From the NCBI RefSeq assembly GCF_000702505.1, contig NZ_JNIM01000001.1, positions 3,286,001 through 3,350,000 of the forward strand: a stretch of 64,000 nucleotides of DNA. Direction: 5' to 3'. The DNA is from Thermogemmatispora carboxidivorans. GTDB lineage: Bacteria > Chloroflexota > Ktedonobacteria > Ktedonobacterales > Ktedonobacteraceae. The position numbers were made by a program, and so were the translations under genes. The notes beneath the pieces were generated by a model, which saw only the letters and a program-made list of their open reading frames with translations, had not been told where the DNA came from and searched no databases. Below are positions 41,866-50,103 of the stretch, piece after piece. Numbering within the stretch: position 1 is the stretch's first letter; every line of letters begins with the position of its first letter.

Positions 41866-43152
41866 ATGAGCGATCCAGAGCATTTAGCTATACTCAGGCA
41901 GGGTATACACGCCTGGAATCTTTGGCGTCAGCAGGCACAGCCCCTGGTATTTTGGAGGCCATCCCCTCTCTATGGCCAGGGACCAGACCTTAGCAACGCC
42001 GATCTGCGCGGTGCAGACCTGTCCGGTATCAATCTCGACCATACGAATTTGCGCGGCGCCAATCTGAGCGAGGCCAATCTGGCGGGCGCCAGCTTGCTTC
42101 TGGCCGATCTGTGCGGTGCTCATCTTCAGAGGGCCAATCTCTGCCGGGCGTGCCTCACTGCCGATCTGCGCGGCACGGATCTACGCGAGGCCCTCCTGGC
42201 AGGCGCGGATTTGCGCGGCTCCTGGCTTGATGTGAGCACTCGATTGGAGGGTGTTCTTTTGCAGGACACCGAGCACGGCAGCACGCGCGTTGCTGGCCTC
42301 GACTGGTCGCAGGTCAAGCTGGCAGCCATTGATTGGGGGCAGGTCACTATCCTGGGCGATGAAGAGCTGCTCTTTGCTCCATCCCTGCCCAGAGACGAGC
42401 CGAGCGCTACCAATAAGCGTCTGGAGGAAGACGAGCATCTGTGGCAGTATGAGAGCGCTATTCGCGCCTACGAGTCCCTCAGCCAGGCTTTGCAGGAGCA
42501 GGGATTGCCAGCCCTGGCTAGACGCTTCCGGGAACGGGCACGCTGGCTGCGTCAGCGCCCGAAATATCGAGAGCTTCGGCAGCTTCATCGAAAAGAGCAC
42601 AGCCTGAGCACAGCCCTGGAGACGGTCATTGCGCTATTGAGGTGGGGAAGCCTTCCAGGCGGGCTGGCCCTGACTAGCTGGGGCCTGGCGCTGGTTCTCT
42701 GGCAGAACTGGCCTGGTCTGGTCGCTCTGCTGCTGGGCATACTCGTCTTTGTCGGCAGCTTGTTTTCGCTGCAAAGAGAGGCAAAGCCCGCAGTTCCCAG
42801 GGGCCTGGTCCTGGCGCAGGTCCTCGCAACTACGGGGCTGGTCGTTAGCATCGTGCTCTTCATACTAAGTCCGCTCCTGCTCATTACCCGGAAGGTGGGA
42901 ACTACCACGAATCTCTTGCTCTCTCTCCTCAGTGCAAGCCTCTATCTGGTGAGCATCTTCACTCTACGCTATGAGCCAGGCTCTCCCTTCAATCGCCCCT
43001 CTCTGATCAGTCTCCTGCCGCTCTGTACCCTCCTGTTTCCTGGCCTGCTCTGTATCGTCGGACCACCGTTCTCGCGCTCTCCGATGATCCTTGAAGCGCT
43101 GATCTTACTCTTCCTTGCTTCTTCAAAATTCTTCGTAGGGAGATTACATTGA
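41866..43152 (+). CDS. Pentapeptide-repeat membrane protein
   Basis: A 428-residue protein. The N-terminus (LAILRQGIHAWNLWRQQ) is the usual cap of pentapeptide-repeat proteins, then about 18 A(D/N)LxG-type repeats (about 45-130) predict a right-handed quadrilateral beta-helix. A helical segment (about 185-245) with Arg/Glu-rich coils leads to six hydrophobic helices (about 250-428, for example GGLALTSWGLALVLW, GLVALLLGILVFVGSLF, LVLAQVLATTGLVVSIVLFIL). The combination of a cytoplasmic beta-helix and a membrane domain is known in bacteria, but its role is not. It is divergent from the kinase gene, 269 nt away, and a kinase partner is conceivable. Confidence 0.8.
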   Translation: MSDPEHLAILRQGIHAWNLWRQQAQPLVFWRPSPLYGQGPDLSNADLRGADLSGINLDHTNLRGANLSEANLAGASLLLADLCGAHLQRANLCRACLTADLRGTDLREALLAGADLRGSWLDVSTRLEGVLLQDTEHGSTRVAGLDWSQVKLAAIDWGQVTILGDEELLFAPSLPRDEPSATNKRLEEDEHLWQYESAIRAYESLSQALQEQGLPALARRFRERARWLRQRPKYRELRQLHRKEHSLSTALETVIALLRWGSLPGGLALTSWGLALVLWQNWPGLVALLLGILVFVGSLFSLQREAKPAVPRGLVLAQVLATTGLVVSIVLFILSPLLLITRKVGTTTNLLLSLLSASLYLVSIFTLRYEPGSPFNRPSLISLLPLCTLLFPGLLCIVGPPFSRSPMILEALILLFLASSKFFVGRLH

Positions 43153-43336
43153 TCTATGCATATAGTATTTTCAAAGCAGATTGCCGATGTCAGGGGCAAC
43201 AGCTAGAATGTCCGCTGCAAAAATTTCACTGTACCCGTAACCATCATTGTCCGTTCTATCATCAGACAGCACTTCTGTTTCGGAGCAAACCTAACCGACC
43301 AAAGGTAGGGACAAGTCGATCTCAGGAGGAGAGTTT

Positions 43337-44191
43337 ATGAGAAACAGCTCCCATCGTCACCCCAGTATGGGCAGTCTTCTTGGGCTGCTTGCTGTGCTCT
43401 GCTGTGGTGCGCTCGCTTGGGCGCCGGGTCTCGGCTTCGCCCAGAAAGCAGCGGCCTCCCCCTCGGCCTTTGTGCGCATCATGCACGCCTCGCCTGATAT
43501 CGGTGTGGCCGACGTCTTTCTCGATGGGCGGCGGGCCTTGAGCAACTTCCAGTTCGGCACGGTCACCGACTATTTGGCCATTCCACCAGGGCCGCACAAG
43601 GTGCAGGTGGCTCTGATTGGCAAGGGGCCTGATGCAGCGGTGATTACGCAGACCCTGTCAGTTGAGCCAGGCTTCGCTTATACGGTGGCAGCCATTGGCG
43701 TACAGGCGACCGGTCTATCGCTGGTGGTTTTCAAGGAGGATAATAGTCTGGCCGCCGGCAAGGCCAAGCTGCGCTTCTATCACCTCTCGCCCGAGAGTGG
43801 GCCGGCCACGCTGACGGCCAATGGCACCCCGCTGATTAAGAACCTGCAGTATCTGCGGGCCAGCGACTATACCCTGTTGGCCCCAGGGCGCTACACTTTC
43901 GATGTAGATCTGGAGCAGCAGCACATCTCTCAGCAGACCACCCTGGAGGTGTCTGTCAACCAGATTACCAGTATCTTCAGCATCGGGCTACCGCTGGGGA
44001 CGCCAAAGCTGGAGCTGGTAGCGCGTCAGGTTGCGGGAACACCCAGCCTGCCTGACACCGGTAGCGACCCCGGAGCCTCTGCCAGTCCACCCGCTCAGGC
44101 CGGTGTACCTGTGGCCTTGCCGCTGGTTCTGACGCTGCTCCTGCTTTTGATCGGTGGATCGACAACTCTCTTGCTGCGCAGCCGACGCTAA
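43337..44191 (+). CDS. DUF4397 surface protein with LPDTG sorting signal
   Basis: A 284-residue secreted protein. Signal peptide at 1-40 (LLGLLAVLCCGALAWAPGLGFAQKAAA). The body is two DUF4397 beta-sandwich repeats (about 43-140 and 143-230; FVRIMHASPDIGVADVFLDGRRALSNFQFG, LRFYHLSPESGPATLTANGTPLIKNLQYL). Residues 238-242 are LPDTG, followed by a Ser/Pro linker, a hydrophobic helix (about 258-280) and RSRR, a complete sortase cell-wall sorting signal. The sortase gene starts 67 nt downstream on the same strand. It is probably attached to the cell surface polymer; biological role unknown. AGGAGGAG ribosome site is strong. Confidence 0.85.
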   Translation: MRNSSHRHPSMGSLLGLLAVLCCGALAWAPGLGFAQKAAASPSAFVRIMHASPDIGVADVFLDGRRALSNFQFGTVTDYLAIPPGPHKVQVALIGKGPDAAVITQTLSVEPGFAYTVAAIGVQATGLSLVVFKEDNSLAAGKAKLRFYHLSPESGPATLTANGTPLIKNLQYLRASDYTLLAPGRYTFDVDLEQQHISQQTTLEVSVNQITSIFSIGLPLGTPKLELVARQVAGTPSLPDTGSDPGASASPPAQAGVPVALPLVLTLLLLLIGGSTTLLLRSRR

Positions 44192-44258
44192 AGGCAGACG
44201 GAGGCGAGAGACGCGGTCACAGATCCCAGATCGCGCTCGGCGTCGGCAACCGAGGAGT

Positions 44259-44906
44259 ATGCTCTTGGGCTGGATTATGCCGGGGTTGAAGCCGCTGCTG
44301 TGGGCCTGCTCGCTGTTGGCCATCTTGCTCTTGCTGAACAGCTGTGGCTCGCCCGGGGCGGCTCCCGTCGAAAGGCAAGTCCGCGATGGCCAGCCGCTGC
44401 TGGTCGGAGAGGCTGGCCTGCCCGATCACTCGCCGCGCTCGCTGGCCGGACCGCCGGGGCTGCCGACACATCTGCGCATTCCGATCATCGGCGTGGATGC
44501 TACCATCGAGACGGTCGGAGTAACGGCCAGCGGCGAGCTAGAGGTACCAGCGCGCCGACCCTGGGACGATGTGGGCTGGTATCGGCTCGGCCCGCGCCCC
44601 GGCGAGCGTGGCAGCGCGGTTATCGATGGCCATCTCGATCGTCCTGGGGGAGCACCAGCTGTCTTTTGGCGCCTCCGTGAGTTGCAGCCGGGCGCCCTCG
44701 TTCAGGTGCTCGATAGCCAGGGACACTGGTGGTCTTTCCGGGTGCGCGCGCTGGCCTACTATCCTCCGAGGCAGGCCCCATTGCAGCAGATTTTTGCCGA
44801 TACCAGTGGCCACTACCTCAATCTGATCACCTGCGCTGGAGACTGGATCGCCAGCGAGCATCAGACACAGCTCCGCCTCGTCGTCTATACGACATTGATC
44901 GCCTGA
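44259..44906 (+). CDS. Sortase (class E/F-like transpeptidase)
   Basis: The 215-residue sortase has catalytic His125 (IDGHLD), Cys192 (LITCAGDW) and Arg206 (QLRLVVY), all intact. It begins with a membrane anchor or lipoprotein-like signal (LLAILLLLNSCGSP; the N in LNSC makes lipidation doubtful). The family cleaves LPxTG-like motifs and joins the product to the cell wall; the preceding gene encodes such a substrate. Start is uncertain: the ATG at 44259 lies one base after GAGGAG, so an in-frame TTG at 44265 or ATG at 44277 is possible. Class E or F is suggested by the adjacent single substrate, not proven. Confidence 0.85.
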   Translation: MLLGWIMPGLKPLLWACSLLAILLLLNSCGSPGAAPVERQVRDGQPLLVGEAGLPDHSPRSLAGPPGLPTHLRIPIIGVDATIETVGVTASGELEVPARRPWDDVGWYRLGPRPGERGSAVIDGHLDRPGGAPAVFWRLRELQPGALVQVLDSQGHWWSFRVRALAYYPPRQAPLQQIFADTSGHYLNLITCAGDWIASEHQTQLRLVVYTTLIA

Positions 44907-44993
44907 ATGCCGGACAGGCAGGCGTCTCGCCCGCGTCAGGCCGGCGAGCCAGCTAGTGGGGTTCGGTAACGGTGCTGAGCTGAGCCTGGATCA

Positions 44994-46058
44994 CTAGACC
45001 AGGGGATTATAGTGAGCAGCAGCGTAGTGGCCTGTGACGAAGTAGGAGAGCTGGCGCTCGATGTCGGAGAGCAGCCCACTGGCACCAATGCGGAAGAGGC
45101 GACTGCTGAGCCACTCATTGCCTAGCTCTTCTTTCATGAGGATCAGCCAGTCGAGGGCCGTCTTGGCGCTGCGAATGCCGCCAGCAGGCTTAAGACCAAC
45201 CCGATAGCCTGTGCGCTCGTAGTAGTCGCGAATGGCGCGCGTCATGACCAGGCCCACTGGCAGAGTTGCATTGACCGCCTCCTTGCCGGTAGAGGTCTTA
45301 ATGAAATCGGCCCCGGCCATCATGCAGACCAGACTGGCCATGCCAACGTTGCGCAGCGTGGCCAGCTCGTGCGTGGCCAGGATGGTCTTCATATGGGCTT
45401 CGCCGCAGGCCATGCGAAAGGCTCGCACTTCGTCGTAGAGAGCCTGCCAGTTGCCAGTCAGGACGTGGGCACGCGAGATGACCACGTCGATCTCACGAGC
45501 GCCGGCACGCACCGAAGCCGCGATTTCTGCCAGCTTCTGCTCCAGGGCGATCTGGCCGGCGGGGAAGCCTGTGGAAACGGCGGCCACAGGAATATGGGTA
45601 CCGCGCAGGGCCGCCACAGCCACCGGGACCAGGTTGTGATAGACGCAGACTGCCGCTACCTGGATGCGCTCCTCGGGGATTCCAAGCGCCTCCAGCAGCT
45701 CGCTGCGCACAGGATGGCGCGCTTTGGCACATAGTCGGCACACCGTGCCGGGCGTATCGTCCCCAGCCAGGGTGGTCAGGTCCAGACAGGTGATGGCTCG
45801 CAGCAACCAGGCAGCCTGCCATTCGCGCTTGACGGTGCGGCGCGTCGGCAAGGTGGCCGCCCGGCGCTCGACGGCGCTGCGATTGATGCGCACTTCGCGC
45901 AGCCAGCCCAGATCAAGCGGCACACCAGGATTGCGTGTATCCCGTGGCTGGCCTTGCTCTTCTTGAGTGGGCGCTGGCTGCTGCTCTGGACGTGCGCTCA
46001 CGCTTTGCTCTTGCGCCTCTGGCTCTCTTTTAATGGTAGTCACTACTCTTCCCCCCAT
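44994..46058 (-). CDS. deoC: Deoxyribose-phosphate aldolase
   Basis: Cleaves 2-deoxyribose-5-phosphate into glyceraldehyde-3-phosphate and acetaldehyde. The TIM-barrel core spans about 85-340. The Schiff-base lysine is in GADFIKTSTGK and the second lysine region is GLKPAGGIRS; IDVVISRAHVLTGNW and MKTILATHEL also fit. At 354 residues it is long: the first 50 are Gln/Glu/Pro-rich and likely disordered, and a C-terminal tail of 10 residues follows the barrel. The stated start is ATG; a GTG five codons later has the better ribosome site (GGGGGGAAG). No other nucleoside salvage gene is adjacent. Confidence 0.92.
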   Translation of the reverse strand: MGGRVVTTIKREPEAQEQSVSARPEQQPAPTQEEQGQPRDTRNPGVPLDLGWLREVRINRSAVERRAATLPTRRTVKREWQAAWLLRAITCLDLTTLAGDDTPGTVCRLCAKARHPVRSELLEALGIPEERIQVAAVCVYHNLVPVAVAALRGTHIPVAAVSTGFPAGQIALEQKLAEIAASVRAGAREIDVVISRAHVLTGNWQALYDEVRAFRMACGEAHMKTILATHELATLRNVGMASLVCMMAGADFIKTSTGKEAVNATLPVGLVMTRAIRDYYERTGYRVGLKPAGGIRSAKTALDWLILMKEELGNEWLSSRLFRIGASGLLSDIERQLSYFVTGHYAAAHYNPLV

Positions 46059-46226
46059 AACATTGGCGGGCGCCGCTTGTCGGCCAGCGCTGCTCCAGGC
46101 ATAGCCTCACAGGAGTCGCCAGCGCCGACGGTTGCCCCCCTTAGTCGAAGGCCCGCTTCGCTTTAGCTCCCTTCGCTTCCTTGCCTTCTATCATCTTGCA
46201 CGAGCCAGCCTTTGTCAAGGTGCTGC

Positions 46227-47948
46227 TCATTTGCTCGTCTGCCGCAACCCCTCGGACCCGAACAAAGGCGCGGGAGAAGCAGCCGAGGGGATGATCGGCA
46301 GGACCAGGGCCGAAGGATGAACATGATCGTGATAGATGCGCTGTTCGGCCAGCGCCATCTCGCTGGTCAGGCCCAGTGCTGCCCCGGTATTCAGATTGCG
46401 GTCGTACTTGGGGAAGGCGCTAGAGCAGAGCTGGAGGCCAATGCGATGGCCGGCCTTAAAGAGTTGAGCCGTGTTCCAGCAATCGATCTCATAGCGATAG
46501 ATACGGCCAGGCTCGATCAGCGTGGGACGCTCCATGCCTTCGCGGAAGCGAACGCGGACCATGCCGTCGCAGAGGCGCTGACGAAAGCCGTTCGGCCAGA
46601 CATCGAGAAGCATGGCCACAAAGTCGGTATCGGGTGCTGACGAGGAAGCATATAGCTCAAGGCGCACGGGTCCCGTGACTTCAAGATCCTCCTGGAGCGG
46701 CTCGCTGACGTAGACCAGCACGTCATCACGGCGCTGGATGGCGGCGTAATCGTCGGGGCCGCCGATCTGGGTCGAGGTTGGCTCAGTGATGAAAGGCACA
46801 GGCCGCGCAGGATCGTAGCGGTAGCTATCATACGGCTCATCAGCCTCGGGAGGCTCAGTAGAGAGGTGTCCGTCGCCAAAACGGCTGTTAGCAGCCCCAC
46901 CACTGTGCAGGTAGAAGCGCGTCCAGCGCGTACGCGCCAGGGGCCACTCCTGCTCATCGCGCCAGTAGTTGGCTCCCATGATGAAAAGGCGCACCGGTGC
47001 CGGTGGCGGCTCCTGACGTCGCCCCTTGAGGAAGCGATCGAACCAGCGTCGTTCTTCGGCATCGAGGTCGATCAGGGCCTGGGGACCAAAGTCGATCTCT
47101 CCTAGCTTGCGGCTCGTATTCACCTGGTGCCCCCAGGGACCCATGAGCAGGCGCTGATTGGCCCGGGCAGCAGGCGTGGCGGCGCGCGTGGTCATCCCGA
47201 TGTAATTGAGAGGGGTGCCAATCTGCTCGTCATCGTACCAACCGGAGATATGCAGCACCGGCACGGCCAGCTCTTCAAAGCGGCGCTGGTAGCAGAGAGG
47301 CAACCAGTAGTCATCAAGCGCGGCATGGGCGATCTGCTCGCGCCAGTTGGCATTGAAGCGTCCGGCGCGCTCATCCATTGTCAGCAGGGGGAGATGCCAG
47401 TAGACCAGCTCCCAGTCGACCAGCTCCATTGGCTGATTGACGCGCCCGCTGACATAGTGCTCCCAGCAGAGATGCATAGGACTGGGGAGGCCGGTCGGTA
47501 TTTCGACAAAGGGGTCGGAGGGCGCGACCAGCACCACCATCGCCTTGAGGTGAGGCGGCTGCTCCAGAGCGGCGAGCCACTGAATGCGGCCCGCATAGGA
47601 GGCGCCCAGGGTGCCCACATTACCATCGCACCAGTCTTGAGCGGCACACCATTCGATGGCATCGTAGCCGTCAGATCCCTCATGGCGATAGGGGATGAAC
47701 TCGCCGTCAGAGTCGCCGCGTCCCCGCACGTCCATCGCCACAAAGGCATAGCCATAGCGCACAAAGGCCAAAGCCCGCTGAGCTACTGGCCCCTGGGCTT
47801 TCAGGTAGGGCGTGCGCAGGAGGATCGCCGGCCAGGGACCCCGGCCCTGGATCGGCAGATAGACATCGGCGGAGAGCGTGACCCCGTCGCGCAGCGGAAC
47901 GCGACGGTTGAAGAGCACGCGGGCCTGATTCGACACCGAGAGGGGCAT
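46227..47948 (-). CDS. CocE/NonD family hydrolase (X-Pro dipeptidyl-peptidase like)
   Basis: A 573-residue serine hydrolase. The N-terminal alpha/beta domain has RGRGDSDGEF and the nucleophile Ser117 in GASYAG; the late His is in GPWGHQ, and Asp lies in between. The C-terminal galactose-binding-like jelly roll (about 375-560: LEVTGPVRLELYASSSAPDTDFVAMLLDVWPNG) is the hallmark of CocE/GlutarylAmidase/PepX-C proteins. Substrates range from cocaine to acylated antibiotics and dipeptides; not predictable here. Start at 47948 has AAAGGA. No signal peptide. The DUF169 gene is upstream on the same strand, separated by a stem-loop. Confidence 0.9.
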   Translation of the reverse strand: MPLSVSNQARVLFNRRVPLRDGVTLSADVYLPIQGRGPWPAILLRTPYLKAQGPVAQRALAFVRYGYAFVAMDVRGRGDSDGEFIPYRHEGSDGYDAIEWCAAQDWCDGNVGTLGASYAGRIQWLAALEQPPHLKAMVVLVAPSDPFVEIPTGLPSPMHLCWEHYVSGRVNQPMELVDWELVYWHLPLLTMDERAGRFNANWREQIAHAALDDYWLPLCYQRRFEELAVPVLHISGWYDDEQIGTPLNYIGMTTRAATPAARANQRLLMGPWGHQVNTSRKLGEIDFGPQALIDLDAEERRWFDRFLKGRRQEPPPAPVRLFIMGANYWRDEQEWPLARTRWTRFYLHSGGAANSRFGDGHLSTEPPEADEPYDSYRYDPARPVPFITEPTSTQIGGPDDYAAIQRRDDVLVYVSEPLQEDLEVTGPVRLELYASSSAPDTDFVAMLLDVWPNGFRQRLCDGMVRVRFREGMERPTLIEPGRIYRYEIDCWNTAQLFKAGHRIGLQLCSSAFPKYDRNLNTGAALGLTSEMALAEQRIYHDHVHPSALVLPIIPSAASPAPLFGSEGLRQTSK

Positions 47949-48003
47949 CGCTGCGTGTCCTTTCTCGCCTGCAGTGCTGTGGTCCAATATCAGCAGCTAT
48001 AGC

Positions 48004-48047
48004 CGCTGGCGCTCCGCAGCGGCAGGCAAGCTTGCGAAGCGCCAGCG
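48004..48047. repeat. Inverted repeat between DUF169 and CocE genes
   Basis: CGCTGGCGCT (48004-48013) and AGCGCCAGCG (48038-48047) pair perfectly over 24 nt that can fold further (GCAAGCTTGC). No U-tract, so it may be a processing or termination site that needs factors. Confidence 0.5.
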
Positions 48048-48093
48048 AGAGAAGAAGAGCAGGCGTGCTTTCTTCTTCCTCTGTCCCCGTCGC

Positions 48094-48801
48094 TCAGGCG
48101 GGGAAGCTCGCCTTCTGCTGAGCGTGGAAGGGTGCCAGGGCCTCATTGGCCGTGACGCTTCCCTCCAGGCGCGCAACCAGCTGGGCGAAGTGGCTCCCTG
48201 GCAGGGCCAGCACCATCTGCGACGGCTCCATGCCCACATAGGTGCGCGCCCCCACACAGCCGAAGCTGAGCGAAGGCTGGCCCGTGCGCAGCGTGCGGGG
48301 AATGATCCCACAGGTTGGGCGCCCAAAGGCGAGCTGGCCCCCTTCCAGCCAATTGACCGCGCCTTGGGCCTCGGCGACCAGCATGGTCTGCTGGGCATTC
48401 AAGAGCGCCAGCACGATATCTGGCTCAACAGGGAAGCGATCGAGACGCCCATAGATAATAGCTGTGTGCTCCTTCTCCACAACCGGCAGACCGCGCAGCT
48501 CCTCGGGAGAGAAGTAGCCGACGTTGGCCATTGTCTGCACGAGCACGCGCGCCCGCTCGTCGAGGGCGGCGGGTGAGAGGAAGCCCATTGTGATCATCCC
48601 GATAGGGCACTGTTGATGATCATCAGCGGTTGCATAGAAGACGCCCTGCTCGGCCAGACGCCAGAAGGTGCAGGCTGAGGGAACACCCGTAGTTGTATGC
48701 TCAATCCCCGACGGCACCTCCTCGACAAAGGCCAACCCCACCGGGGGCCTGACCAGCCCTAACAAGGCCGTAAAGCGCTCTACTAAATTCCGATCGATCA
48801 C
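48094..48801 (-). CDS. DUF169 family protein
   Basis: A 235-residue protein of DUF169, a family without settled function, often beside archaeal and bacterial metabolic genes. Pattern: PPVGLAFVEEVPSGI, ACTFWRLAEQGVFYATADDHQQCPIGMITMGF with Cys, LPVVEKEHTAIIYGRLDRFPVEPDIVLALLNAQQTMLV, and the late GRPTCGIIPRTLRTGQPSLSFGCVGARTYVGM. The conserved cysteines suggest metal or cofactor binding. Start is GTG at 48801 with AAGGA nine bases upstream. It stands between the CocE and RNase H genes, all on the minus strand. Function not assigned. Confidence 0.8.
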   Translation of the reverse strand: MIDRNLVERFTALLGLVRPPVGLAFVEEVPSGIEHTTTGVPSACTFWRLAEQGVFYATADDHQQCPIGMITMGFLSPAALDERARVLVQTMANVGYFSPEELRGLPVVEKEHTAIIYGRLDRFPVEPDIVLALLNAQQTMLVAEAQGAVNWLEGGQLAFGRPTCGIIPRTLRTGQPSLSFGCVGARTYVGMEPSQMVLALPGSHFAQLVARLEGSVTANEALAPFHAQQKASFPA

Positions 48802-48889
48802 ACAAAACCATCCTTCCCAGAAACAAAGGCCAGAAGCAGAAACGCCTCAGCCGCTCAGCGGTCAGTGAGCGGTCCCCATCAGCTTCCCC

Positions 48890-49744
48890 TCAAAGCATGC
48901 GGCGGGCGCGAGCAGAGAGACCTTTGAGCCAATTCCTTTGGCCCGCCGTCGGAGCAAAGTCCGGATAGCGCAGGCGCTGGGCCATGTTATACAAAAACTG
49001 GCGCTCGTTCTCTTTGAGCGCGATGCGTCCGCTCTCCAGCAACGACAGCAACTCCCGAACCTGGTCGCGCATGAGGACCAGCTCAGAAGCCGAGGGGCTC
49101 ACCTCGTCCGCCATTTCGCGCCCACTCCTGCGCTGATCACCCCCGAACCTGACGCCAGAACGTGCTTCCGGCTGCTGCGAGCGCAGCCACTGCTCGTAAG
49201 CAGCACGATCATCCTGCCAGGCGCCCAGCCCGGCCAGCTCATCGGCCCGCTCATTGAGAGCCTGCCCGGCATGACCGCGCACCCAGCCAAAGGACAAAGG
49301 GGCCGTACGGTGATTGACCAGCCAACGGAACAACTGCCAGAGGTCGGGGTTCATGCGCGCCTTGTAGTCTCCCGTCGCCACCTTGATCGTGTACTGGCTG
49401 TCGCTCCAGATCTTGAGCGGGCGATCCGGCGGGGCCAGGCTCAGCGCTGCCAGCAAGGCTGTAATTTCGGCCCGGTTATTCGTCGTTGTGGCCGAGGGAG
49501 GAATGTGTCCGTGGGCCTCGATGCGCTCGGCAGGGAGCTCGGTCAGCGGCAGATCGAGCCGCTCGACCGGCACCAGAATAGCGCTCCAACCAGCGGGACC
49601 TCCCGGATTCTTGATACAGGCTCCATCGGTATAGGCGACGACCACCGGCTTTCTTCTGAGGGCCGAGCGCACTTCCTCAGCTGAAAAACCGGCCAGGGCC
49701 TCTTTGACTGAACGCCACTCCAGCGATTCTGTCTCCTGACTCAC
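48890..49744 (-). CDS. rnhA: Ribonuclease HI with C-terminal extension
   Basis: Cleaves the RNA strand of RNA-DNA hybrids. The RNase H core (about 34-175) has the four acidic residues Asp40 (YTDGACIKNPG), Glu93 (NNRAEITAL), Asp115 (WSDSQYTI) and Asp168 (NERADELAG), plus the basic loop His158 (VRGHAG). At 284 residues it is nearly twice the usual 150: the N-terminal 33 are helical and 110 extra C-terminal residues (about 176-284) are Glu/Arg/Leu-rich with a coiled-coil character (ELVLMRDQVRELLSLLESG) and a basic end. The extension is not a recognised hybrid-binding domain. Start is GTG with a poor ribosome site; a GTG near residue 26 is an alternative. Confidence 0.88.
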   Translation of the reverse strand: MSQETESLEWRSVKEALAGFSAEEVRSALRRKPVVVAYTDGACIKNPGGPAGWSAILVPVERLDLPLTELPAERIEAHGHIPPSATTTNNRAEITALLAALSLAPPDRPLKIWSDSQYTIKVATGDYKARMNPDLWQLFRWLVNHRTAPLSFGWVRGHAGQALNERADELAGLGAWQDDRAAYEQWLRSQQPEARSGVRFGGDQRRSGREMADEVSPSASELVLMRDQVRELLSLLESGRIALKENERQFLYNMAQRLRYPDFAPTAGQRNWLKGLSARARRML

Positions 49745-49860
49745 TCACTGCACCATTCAACCTGTTAATCATGGCCGCGCCCTCTCATCTCACCTCACCC
49801 ACGGGCGTCAGCACCGAGAGAGGAATGGGGCAACGGCTGCCATCCGGCGATGGCAAACAG

Positions 49861-49883
49861 TACGGTCCCATGATACGGTCCCA
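49861..49883. repeat. 10-bp direct repeat upstream of RNase H
   Basis: TACGGTCCCA occurs twice with 13-bp period (49861-49870, 49874-49883). It is about 120 nt upstream of the RNase H start and could be a regulator site. Confidence 0.4.
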
Positions 49884-50034
49884 AGGGGCCTGCCGTCAAG
49901 CAAGCTGTCTCTGTAGAGAACAAGGGAACAGCTTGTCTGAGGAGCATCACGACCGGGTCTTTAGCAGATCCAGCAGCAGTGCCTTGAGGCAGGGAGCGAG
50001 CCAGGGCCTGGCTCAAAGCAGCGAGCGCCATTCC

Positions 50035-50089
50035 GGCATGCCCGTCCAGCTGCCGCCAGTACTCGCGCGAGCAGCAGAACGGGCATGCC
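50035..50089 (-). terminator. Stem-loop after the transketolase gene
   Basis: GGCATGCCCGT (50035-50045) and ACGGGCATGCC (50079-50089) pair over 11 bp with a 33-nt loop, 15 nt past the transketolase stop. No T-run, so termination is only a possibility. Confidence 0.4.
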
Positions 50090-50103
50090 CCTGGCAGAGA
50101 GAG

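Larger units (their letters stand above)
49745..50103. other. 359-nt stretch upstream of RNase H
   Basis: Holds no gene. Contains a 10-bp direct repeat at 49861-49883 and a long inverted repeat at 50035-50089 behind the transketolase gene. Confidence 0.4.

Noticed and set aside
47127..48002. 291-codon open frame opposite the CocE hydrolase
   Set aside because: Shadow frame of a recognisable hydrolase gene.
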